From the NCBI GenBank assembly GCA_046484325.1, contig JAWOJB010000047.1, forward strand, positions 1-31,991: 31,991 nt of DNA, in the 5' to 3' direction. This DNA comes from JAWOJB01 sp046484325. GTDB lineage: Bacteria > Actinomycetota > Acidimicrobiia > Spongiisociales > ZC4RG35. Under the pieces are notes generated by a model that did not search any database, was not told where the DNA came from, and saw nothing but the letters and a program-made list of their open reading frames with translations. Within the stretch, counting starts at the first letter, position 1, and every line of letters starts with the position of its first letter. A program made the position numbers and the translations under genes. Of this stretch, positions 23,580-31,900 are shown in pieces.

Positions 23580-24359
23580 GTGGAACTCGTACTCAGCGAA
23601 GGCCAATACCAGTTGGTGTACAACGCCTTCTCGTTCGTGGTCGCTGCGATGTTCGCAGCCGGCCTGTTCTTCATCCTGAGTCGGAACCGCATTTCGGACC
23701 GGCACCGGATGGCGGTGACGCTTTCGACGCTCGTCGTATTCATCGCCGGCTACCACTACTTCCGAATCTTCGGAAGTTGGGAAGGTGCCTTCACCGAAAC
23801 TGCGGCGGGGTTCGTGCAGTCGGGCGCGTTCAACGAGGGTTACCGGTATGCAGATTGGCTGCTCACCGTGCCTCTGTTGCTTGCCGAGCTCGTGTTGCTG
23901 CTCGGGCTCGCCCGCAGCCGCTCCACGAGCCTGATCACCAAGCTCGGGGTCGCCGCCGTGCTGATGATCGCCCTCGGGTACCCCGGGGAGATCGCCACCC
24001 AGACGTCCACCAAGTGGGCCTGGTGGGCGGCCGCCATGGTTCCCTTCGTCTACATCTTGTGGGTGCTGTTCGGCGAGTTCGGTCGCGAGCTCCGGAAGAT
24101 GAGCAGCCGCGCCGCAGGCATCATTCGGGGCATGCGCACGTTGCTGCTGGCGAGCTGGTCCGTGTATCCGATCGCCTTCCTGGTTCCGCTGATGGGTCTT
24201 GATGCCACCACCGCCGAGGTGGTGCGGCAGGTCGGGTACTCGGTCGCCGACGTGATCGCCAAGCCCGTGTTCGGGTTGATGCTGTTCGCGGCGGCCCGGA
24301 TCATGACCGAGGAAGAAGCCGCCATGCCGAAGGTCGAGCTCGCCACATCCGACAACTGA
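23580..24359 (+). CDS. Microbial rhodopsin, predicted proton pump
   Basis: A 259-residue seven-helix retinal protein that probably uses light to pump protons outward across the cell membrane. Helix C carries the outward-pump triad Asp92, Thr96, Glu103 (proteorhodopsin D97/T101/E108). Lys228 in ADVIAKPVFG binds retinal. His59 corresponds to the proteorhodopsin His75 that pairs with the counterion. Leu100 sits at the tuning position and predicts green absorption. Trp149 aligns to BR Trp138, where carotenoid-antenna rhodopsins have Gly, so a fenestration for an antenna looks closed. GTG 23580 follows AGGAG. Closest type by motifs: xanthorhodopsin/actinorhodopsin-like. No signal peptide. No retinal synthesis gene is in the window. 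Confidence 0.95.
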   Translation: MELVLSEGQYQLVYNAFSFVVAAMFAAGLFFILSRNRISDRHRMAVTLSTLVVFIAGYHYFRIFGSWEGAFTETAAGFVQSGAFNEGYRYADWLLTVPLLLAELVLLLGLARSRSTSLITKLGVAAVLMIALGYPGEIATQTSTKWAWWAAAMVPFVYILWVLFGEFGRELRKMSSRAAGIIRGMRTLLLASWSVYPIAFLVPLMGLDATTAEVVRQVGYSVADVIAKPVFGLMLFAAARIMTEEEAAMPKVELATSDN

Positions 24360-24375
24360 CAGACCCGCATCCCAG

Positions 24376-24420
24376 ATGGGCCGGGCGCATGACGCCCGGC
24401 CCATGCGCGCTTGGGCGCGC
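24376..24420 (+). terminator. Tandem GC-rich hairpins after the rhodopsin gene
   Basis: First a perfect 12-bp stem ATGGGCCGGGCG / CGCCCGGCCCAT (24376-24387 and 24393-24404, loop CATGA). Directly after it is a perfect 6-bp stem GCGCGC-TTGG-GCGCGC (24405-24420). There is no T-run, as is common in high-GC actinobacteria. They start 17 bp after the rhodopsin stop and end 46 bp before the cyclase gene. Confidence 0.75.
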
Positions 24421-24466
24421 ACGGCCTCCGGCGCGTCGGTATGTTGAGCGCGACGAGGTGGTGACG

Positions 24467-27298
24467 ATGCCATCCAACCCCGGTCTGCTCCACACCTTCG
24501 TCTTCACCGACATCGAGGGCTCGACCCGACTGTGGCTGGACCATCCCGCCACGGCACCCGCCACGTTCGCCCTCCACGACCGGATCCTCACCGACACGAT
24601 CGAGGCCTGGGGTGGGCGGGTCGTGAAGGCCCTCGGCGACGGGCTGCTGACGGTGTTCGCCGACCCGGTCGCGGCGATCCATGCGGCTGCCGCCGCCCAG
24701 GAGGCGTTGGCGGAGAATGCCGGGGAGCTGGGCGGAGCAGCGTCGGTCCGGATGGCGATCCACTCCGGCGTGGCCGACGAACGCGACGGCGACGTCCTGG
24801 GCCTGGAGGTCAATCGCTGTCAGCGGATCATGGCCGCCGCCCACGGTGGCCAGGTGCTGGTGTCGGCCGAAACGGTGCGGCTGATCGAAGGCCGGCCGCC
24901 GGCTCCCTTCGAGCTCGTCGACCTCGGCCGCTACCGACTCAAGAGTCTCGACGAACCCGAGCACCTCCATCAGCTGACGGGCCCTCGCCTCCAGCGTGAG
25001 TTCCCCCCGCTCGACGCCCACTCCCCCGCCGCCACCCACCTTCCTGCCGAGTTCTCCTCCTTCGTTGGTCGCGTCCAGGAGATCGAGGAGGTCGACAAGC
25101 TGCTCCGGGGCGGCCGGCTCGTCACCCTCACGGGTGAAGGAGGGGTGGGCAAAACTCGTCTGGCGCTCAGGGTCGCCTCTCGGGTGCAGGGCCGATTCCC
25201 GGACGGGATCTGGGCCATCGAGCTTGCCGGGGTCGCCGAGCCCGAGCTCGTGGCTCGCCAGACGGCCTCCGCCCTCGGGATCCATCCGGGCGAGGTGACG
25301 GCGAGCGGCGCGGTCGCGTCGCACCTGGCACCGCTGAGCGCCCTCCTGGTGCTCGACAACTGCGAGCACGTCCTCGGAGGAGCGGCGGACCTCACGAGGA
25401 TCGTCCTGGCCGGCTGCCCACAGGTGAGGGTCATGGCGACCAGCCGAGAGCGGCTGGCGATCCCCGGTGAAGTGGTGTACCGGGTGCCGCCGATGCCCGC
25501 ACCCGGGCCCGACGCCGACCCTCCCGTCGCCCGCCGCTTCGACGCCGTCCGACTGTTCGCCGAGCGGGCCGAGCTCGTGGCACCCGGGTTCCGCCTCAAC
25601 GACCAGGTGATCGGCGCCGTGGCCGAGATCTGCCGGGGTCTCGACGGGATCCCGCTCGCCATCGAGCTGGCCGCGGCCAAATGCGCCGCGTTGACACCCG
25701 AGCAGATCGCCGACGGCCTGATCCGCCGTCTCGACCTCCTCGACCGTGGGCGGAAGGACGACGGGAGACACGGAACGCTACGGGCTGCGGCCGCCTGGAG
25801 CTTCCAGCTGTTGGAGAGGAGAGAGCAGTCACTCTTCACTCTGCTCTCTGTGTTCAGGGGCGGGTTCGACACCAGCGCTGTGGCCGCTGTGTCCGGTGAG
25901 GACGAGGCCACGACCCTGGCGGGGATGGCGTCACTGGCCGACAAATCCCTGATCCGTCGGGAGGCCGCCGCCGGAAGGTTCCGGATGCTCGAGCCGCTGC
26001 GGGCCTTTGCCGGCGAATGGCTCGAGGAGACCGGGACCTCCGACCGAGCCCGGCTCGCCCACGCCACCTTCTATGCCGGAATCGCCGAGCACGCCGACAA
26101 GGAGCGCGGAGGTGCCGGGCTTGGTACCTGGCTCGATCTGCTCGATCTCGACCACGACAACCTACGGGCCGCCTTCGACTGGTCGTTGGCGACCGGCCTG
26201 CCCGACCTGTCCCTGTCGATCGCCGTGGGCACGTCGATCCTCTGGAAGCAACGGGGCCACGCCGCCGAGGGCCGCCGCCGGCTGGAGCAGGCGCTGACGG
26301 CCCGGGGCGTCGCGTTCGGACCGGTGGCACGGGCGCATCTGGCGGCCGGCGACCTGGCCGCGGACGTCGGCGACGCTCCCGGTGCCCGCCTCCACCTGGA
26401 GGAGGCCCGGCGGCTTGCCGGCGAGGTTGGCGACACGCACACCGAGGCCTGGGCGCTGGCCCGGTTGGCCACCATCCCCCACAAGGAAGGGGATCTGGTC
26501 GCCGCCATCGGACTGTTCGAGCAGGCGGTCGAGTCCGCCCGGATCGCCGGTGACGATCTCCTCCTGAGCCGGGTGCTTGCCAGCCTGGCCCTGCTCGAGG
26601 CGGACCGGGGTGCCACCGACCGGGCAACGACGCTCGCCGGCGAGGCCCTGGAGCGGAGCCGGGCCACCGCCAACCCGTACGCCGTGGCCGACGCCCTTCT
26701 CACCGAAGGGGAGATCGTGCTCAACCACGGCGACATGGCGATCGCCCGGCGGCGGCTGGAGGAGGCCCTCGACCTCGGACGGCGAGAGGGGATGGGCGAC
26801 GTCACCTCGTGGTCGCTCGCCTACCTCGGGCGGGCTGCCCTGATCTCCGGAGATGTCCGGGCTGGACGGGCACTGCTGGAGAAGGCGGTTGAACAGTTCG
26901 ACCAGGTGGGCACTCCGATGGGCCGTCCGTGGGCGCTTCGCCACCTCGCCCTGGCCCACTGGTGGGCGGAGGACGAGCCGGGGGCCGAGGCGATCCTCCG
27001 CCAGGGCCTCGCCGACGCCGTGGCCTTCGTACGGCCGGAGGCCCCACTGCTCCTCGAGGTCTATGGCTGGGTCCTGGCCTCCCGGGCGCCGGACACCGCC
27101 GCCCGGTTGCTCGGCTGCGCCGAGGCGCAGCGCCGGTCGATGGGGCTGTCGCTGGCACCGTTCGAGTCCGACCAGGACGCAGCCGCCCGGCGAGCCATCA
27201 CCGAGTCGCTCGCCGAGGGCGAGGCCGACCGGCTGCTCTCCACGGGCGCCGCCCTCAGCCTCGCCGAGGCGGTCTCGCTCACCTCGGAAGGTCGGTGA
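24467..27298 (+). CDS. Class III cyclase / STAND NTPase / TPR-like regulator
   Basis: A 943-residue signalling protein. Residues 1-175 form an adenylyl/guanylyl cyclase domain: metal Asp15 (FTDIEGST) and Asp58 (KALGDG), Lys54, and transition-state Asn/Arg in LEVNRCQRI. Residues about 200-500 are an NB-ARC-type NTPase with Walker A GEGGVGKT (Lys229), Walker B LLVLDNCEH and sensor ATSRERL. The remaining 400 residues are helical repeats of TPR type that would bind a partner. There is no DNA-binding domain. The cyclase site is complete enough to make cAMP or cGMP. ATG 24467 is the likely start. It follows the rhodopsin operon on the same strand behind two hairpins. Confidence 0.88.
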   Translation: MPSNPGLLHTFVFTDIEGSTRLWLDHPATAPATFALHDRILTDTIEAWGGRVVKALGDGLLTVFADPVAAIHAAAAAQEALAENAGELGGAASVRMAIHSGVADERDGDVLGLEVNRCQRIMAAAHGGQVLVSAETVRLIEGRPPAPFELVDLGRYRLKSLDEPEHLHQLTGPRLQREFPPLDAHSPAATHLPAEFSSFVGRVQEIEEVDKLLRGGRLVTLTGEGGVGKTRLALRVASRVQGRFPDGIWAIELAGVAEPELVARQTASALGIHPGEVTASGAVASHLAPLSALLVLDNCEHVLGGAADLTRIVLAGCPQVRVMATSRERLAIPGEVVYRVPPMPAPGPDADPPVARRFDAVRLFAERAELVAPGFRLNDQVIGAVAEICRGLDGIPLAIELAAAKCAALTPEQIADGLIRRLDLLDRGRKDDGRHGTLRAAAAWSFQLLERREQSLFTLLSVFRGGFDTSAVAAVSGEDEATTLAGMASLADKSLIRREAAAGRFRMLEPLRAFAGEWLEETGTSDRARLAHATFYAGIAEHADKERGGAGLGTWLDLLDLDHDNLRAAFDWSLATGLPDLSLSIAVGTSILWKQRGHAAEGRRRLEQALTARGVAFGPVARAHLAAGDLAADVGDAPGARLHLEEARRLAGEVGDTHTEAWALARLATIPHKEGDLVAAIGLFEQAVESARIAGDDLLLSRVLASLALLEADRGATDRATTLAGEALERSRATANPYAVADALLTEGEIVLNHGDMAIARRRLEEALDLGRREGMGDVTSWSLAYLGRAALISGDVRAGRALLEKAVEQFDQVGTPMGRPWALRHLALAHWWAEDEPGAEAILRQGLADAVAFVRPEAPLLLEVYGWVLASRAPDTAARLLGCAEAQRRSMGLSLAPFESDQDAAARRAITESLAEGEADRLLSTGAALSLAEAVSLTSEGR

Positions 27299-27307
27299 GC
27301 GCGGCGG

Positions 27308-27682
27308 TCAGTCGAGCTGCTTGTACACGTCGAGGTAGACGGTCTCCTCCTCCTCGGAGATCGTCGCCGAGGAGAGGTTGATACGAGGGTTCAACCCGCG
27401 ATGGTGGTTGCGCAGCGTCGTGACCACCATCCAATGGGGCTGCACGCCGGCGAGGGCGAGCCCTTCGAGCTCCACGGCCTCCTCCTCGGACAGATCCTTG
27501 CCCTCGACCTGGCCCACCAAGACCGGCAGGGGGTTGTGGAGCAGCCTGAAGAAGGCAGCACGCTGAGCAGCGTCATTGGTGTCGAACTCGGTGACGTACT
27601 GCCGGATCGGTGCGACCCTTCGGCGCTCGGCGGCCCTTCGCATCGCAGGGGCCGGGATCTCGACCTCACTCCATCTGGGCAT
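27308..27682 (-). CDS. Unknown soluble protein
   Basis: A 124-residue hydrophilic protein with no membrane span, signal or recognised domain. It has an Arg-rich N-terminal third, then QYVTEFDTNDAAQRAAFFRLL, an acidic helix (GKDLSEEEAVELEGLALAG) and a C-terminal part with a repeated acidic stretch (ISEEEETVYLDVYKQLD). ATG 27682 is followed by MPRWSEVEIP and has a GGAGG-type site upstream (CCTCC on the plus strand at 27687). It converges with the cyclase gene, 9 bp apart. Function unknown. Confidence 0.65.
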   Translation of the reverse strand: MPRWSEVEIPAPAMRRAAERRRVAPIRQYVTEFDTNDAAQRAAFFRLLHNPLPVLVGQVEGKDLSEEEAVELEGLALAGVQPHWMVVTTLRNHHRGLNPRINLSSATISEEEETVYLDVYKQLD

Positions 27683-27749
27683 GCTGCCTCCTCGGGGTGC
27701 CTCGAGCACAACGTACTCCTCGGAGGGTGCCCGGGGGTGCCGATCCGGG

Positions 27750-28290
27750 TCAGTAGTTGATGAGTAACAGCTTGATCGCCGCCAGCGCCACCCCCACGGC
27801 GAGAACGACGCCGCCCACGACCAGCGACATGCCCCTCCCCCGGCCGTTGGCCCTGGCGGTGAGGTACCCGACACCGCCGACGATGACCGCAGGCACCCAG
27901 ATGCTGAGACGAAGGTGCATGTCGGTGCCCGACAGCAGCACCGGAACCGAGGCACCGAGTGCCACCAGGCCGGCTCCGACGAACTGGGCGGCGCCGTGCT
28001 CGAGGTCTGCACGGAACTCCTCGTCGTGATGCACCCCTGGCGAGGGTGAAGGCGAACCAGTGCATGAGGGCCAGACCCAGAGTGGTGCCCCAGATCACGG
28101 CGATCAACTCGAGGCCGTGCACACCCCCATCGAGCTCGTCACCGGCACTCTCGACACCCCTCGGCAGGACAAAGAGGGTGGCGAGCAGGGTGAGCGACAC
28201 GTACAGCGCCATGGTGATCCCATCCCGCCAGAGCTCGGCGCGGTGGGCTCCGTGGGAGCCGGGAGTGGTCAGCCGGTCGGAGTCGGTCAC
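27750..28290 (-). pseudogene. Five-span membrane protein split by a one-base frameshift
   Basis: The GTG at 28290 starts VTDSDRL and reads two spans (ITMALYVSLTLLATLFVLP; LIAVIWGTTLGLALMHWFAF) up to FTLARG. The frame then becomes nonsense. In the next frame, from 28034, it continues HHDEEFRADLEHGAAQF with three more spans, ending KLLLINY at 27750. The junction is the GGGG run near 28025-28030; dropping one G restores a single protein of about 180 residues. Function unrecognised. Either a recent frameshift or an assembly error. If GTG 28034 is used alone, the product is a 94-residue three-span protein. Confidence 0.7.
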
Positions 28291-28330
28291 AGGGCGAATT
28301 CTACGAGCCGGCGTTGGTGGGCCCCAGGTG

Positions 28331-28864
28331 TCAGTCGATCCGCCAGGCCTCCCCGGTGAACAGCCGGGGCGACAGCACGTAGGCGATCACCCCGTCCTCC
28401 TCGGCAACCGCCTCCCAGCCGGACGCCGCCAGATCGACCCCGACCGCGGTGGCGGTCTTCACGGCCACCGCACCACCGGTGAGACGGTAGACGAGAGAGC
28501 TCCACGCCGGTTCGTGCCCGACCACCATCAGCCGCCCCACCTCGGCCGGGACGCCGGCGATCACCTGGAGGGCGCGATCGACCGAGGTGTCGTAGAGGCC
28601 ATCGTCGACCCACACCTCGGTGTCCCAGCCGCCGGCCTCGATCGCCAGCTCGAGGGTGGTACGGGCGCGCCTGGCAGGCGAGGTGACGGCGAGCTCGGGG
28701 GCCTCCCCTGCACGGGCGAGCACCACCCCCATCAGTCGGGCCGATCGCTCGCCCCGCCGGTTGAGAGGCCGGTCGTGGTCGGTGGCGTGGTCGGCGTCCC
28801 AGTCGCTCTTGGCGTGCCGGAGCACGATCAGCCTCCGGGTGGGGACGGTCGCCGTAGGTTCCAC
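28331..28864 (-). CDS. SixA-like histidine phosphatase
   Basis: A 177-residue histidine-phosphatase superfamily protein. The catalytic RHG-type motif is LIVLRHAKSDW (Arg16, His17). The rest fits SixA: DRPLNRRGERSARLMG, TSPARRARTTLELA, and the second His in MVVGHEPAWSSLVYRLTGG. SixA removes phosphate from phosphohistidine, for example on phosphotransfer proteins. The real substrate here is unknown. Start GTG 28864. Confidence 0.88.
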   Translation of the reverse strand: MEPTATVPTRRLIVLRHAKSDWDADHATDHDRPLNRRGERSARLMGVVLARAGEAPELAVTSPARRARTTLELAIEAGGWDTEVWVDDGLYDTSVDRALQVIAGVPAEVGRLMVVGHEPAWSSLVYRLTGGAVAVKTATAVGVDLAASGWEAVAEEDGVIAYVLSPRLFTGEAWRID

Positions 28865-28906
28865 GCCCGGATCCTATGCGGCGGGCGGTAACCCCACCGT
28901 CTTGCT

Positions 28907-28939
28907 CAATGTACGCCTTGTCGGCGCCCAATGTAGGCC
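28907..28939 (+). promoter_or_regulatory. Direct repeat upstream of second cyclase gene
   Basis: CAATGTACGCC (28907-28917) and CAATGTAGGCC (28929-28939) match at 10 of 11 bases and start exactly 22 bp apart, about two helical turns. They lie 45-77 bp before the ATG at 28984. The bases TTGCTCAATG at 28902 also resemble one arm of the dispersed palindrome. A tandem-site activator is possible; no promoter boxes are clear. Confidence 0.4.
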
Positions 28940-28983
28940 TCCTGGAGCGAGTCGGCCCGGTAGCCTCCCTCAGGGAGGGTTCG

Positions 28984-31900
28984 ATGCTCTGTCCGGCCTG
29001 CGAGTTCGAAAACGACACCGGTCACAAGTTCTGTGCCGAGTGCGGGGCCCGGCTGGTGGCGGCGTGCCCGAGCTGTGGTGCCGAGACCCGGCCCGGTCAC
29101 AAGTTCTGCCCCGACTGCGGCGCGTCGCTGGCCTCCCTGGGTGCGCAATCCGCACCTGCTCCCGCCGCGCCGGCTTCCGGCCCGGTCACCGCCGAGCGAA
29201 GGCTGGTCACCTCCCTCTTCTGCGACCTGGTCGGGTTCACCACCTTCTCGGAGTCCCGCGACCCCGAACAGGTCCGCGACATGCTCACCCGCTACTTCGA
29301 CACGGCCAGGGCCATCGTCGAGCGGTTCGGCGGGACCATCGACAAGTTCATCGGCGACGCCATCACGGTGTTCTGGGGGGCAACGGTGGCCCAGCCCGAC
29401 GACGCCGAACGGGCGGTGCGGGCCGCGCTCGAACTCGTGGACGCCGTCGCCTCCCTCGGCGAGGAGATCGGGGTCCCGGACCTCAGGCTACGGGCGGGGG
29501 TCTTGACCGGGGAAACGGCGGTCGGACCGGGCGGTAACGAGACCGGGCTCGTACTCGGTGACGTGGTCAACACCGCCGCCCGCCTGCAGTCGATCGCCGA
29601 TCCCGGGACGGTGGCGGTCGGCGACGCCACCAAGACTCTCACGGAGAACGCCATCACGTACGAGGAGGTCGGCCTCCGCGAGCTGAAGGGCAAGGACGCC
29701 CCGGTCCGAGTGTGGCGGGCGATCCGAGTGGCCGCCACCCGAGGAGGCCGGGAACGCACGGACGGCCTCGAGCCGCCCTTCGTGGGTCGCGACCCCGAGA
29801 TTCGCCTCCTCAAGGACATGCTCCACGTCTCCACCGCCGAGCGGCGGGCCCGGCTCGTCTCGATCGTGGGCGAAGCCGGGATCGGGAAGAGCCGGCTGGC
29901 CTGGGAGTTCGAGAAGTACATCGACGGGATCGTCGACGCCATCTACTGGCATCAGGGCCGCTCTCCCGCCTACAGCGACGGCGTGACCTTCTGGGCGCTA
30001 ACCGAGATGGTCCGCCGCCGGGCGGGGATCTCCGAGACCGACGATCCCCAACGCTCTCGCACCCGGCTCCGGACCGCCGTGGCCGAGTACGTGTCCTCAC
30101 CGGAGGAGCAGCGGTGGATCGAGCCCCGCCTCGCCGGTCTTCTAGGGCTGGAGGAGATGCCGACAGGCGACCGCACCGAGCTGTACGCCGCCCTCCGGGC
30201 CTTCTTCCAGCGGATCGCCGAGCGGGGCACCACGGTGCTCGTGTTCGAGGATCTCCACTGGGCCGACGCCGGTCTGCTCGAATTCATCGAAGAGCTGATC
30301 GACCGCTCCCCCCGACATCCGATCCTCGTCGTGACCCTCGCCAGGCCCGACCTGCTCGACAAGGCGGAGGGATGGGGCCGTCACCGCAACGACACCTCGG
30401 TCCACCTGGGCCCGATAGCAGACTCCGCGATGCGCGACCTCATCGCAGGCACCGTTCCCGGTCTCGACGATGGTGTGCTCGGCCAGATCATCCACCGGGC
30501 CGCTGGGGTGCCGCTCTATGCAGTCGAGATGATCCGCACGATGGTCAACGACGGCACCATCGCTGCCGCCGGAGATGGCACGTATCGGGTGGAAGCCGAC
30601 GCCACCCGGATCGCCGTCCCCGACTCGCTGCAGGCGGTGATCGGTGCCCGCATCGACCGGCTCCGCCCCGAGCTTCGGTCGCTCATCAAGAACGCCTCGG
30701 TGCTCGGCCAGTCGTTCACGGTCGACGGCCTCGGCATCGTCACGGGCGAGCGGTTGGAGCAACTCCAGCCCATGTTGGAGGAGCTGTCGGCAGGCGAGGT
30801 GCTCAGGCGGGAGGACGACCCCCGCTCCCCCGAGCGCGGCCAGTACCAGTTCGTCCAGAGCCTGATCCGGGAGGTGGCGTACGGGCGGCTCACCCTGGCC
30901 GAGCGCAAGCAGCACCACCTGGCCGTGGCGGACTACTTCTCCCATCTCGACGAGGCCGATCTGGCCGGGATCGTCGCCTCGCACCTCATCGACGCCCGGC
31001 GGGTGGATCCGGAGGCTGGCGACGCCCCGGAGCTGGCCCGGCGGGCGATGGACGCCCTGCTGCGGGCGGCGCGGCGGGCGGCCGGCCTCTACTCGCACCG
31101 TCAGGTGCTGTCGCTCACCGCCCAGGCCCGGTCGATCACCGACGACCCTGCCCTGCTCGGAGAGCTCGAGCTGCTGAGAGCCAAGGCAGCGTCGGGTCTG
31201 GTCGACTACGAGCAGGCGCAGGCGGCGGCCCGGGCCGCCGGAACACACTTCGACGCCTCCGGTGACGAGTCCGGCCTGGTTCGGGCCGCCACCCTCCTCG
31301 GTCGGATCCTCACCGATGTCAAGCGCCCCCTGGACGCCATCGACAGCATGCGACCGGTCTACGAGGCGCATCATCCACCGCAGACCACGGCCGAGGTGGC
31401 TCTGGCCGCCTCCCTGTCGCGGGCTTACATGATCTCCAACCAACCCGAGCCGTCGATCCACACGGCCGACGGCGCCCTCCCCACCGCCGAGGCCCTCGAG
31501 GACCTGCCCGGCCTCGTCGACCTGCTCATCACCAAGGGCACCTCCTACATGAGTGCCGGGCGCCGCCACGAGAGCCTGGGCGTGCTCCGTGGCGCCCTCG
31601 AGCTGGCCGAAGCCCACGATCTCCCGCTCACCGCCCTCCGCGCCCACAACAACATCAGCGTGCTCGTCGAGGCAGAGAGCAGCCTGGAATCCGAGGAGAA
31701 CACCGCCGCAGCCTGGGAGAAGGCCCGGGTGCTCGGCGACCCGCTCTGGATGTCCCTCTTCGGCTCCCAACTGGCGTGGAGCCTGATGGCAAACGGCCGA
31801 CTGGCCGAGGCCCGGGCTGTGGAGTCGCTGCTCGATCGGAACTCGATGCCCGACGACACCAGAAGCTTCCTCGACTACATGGCCGGCTTCGTCGAGCTCA

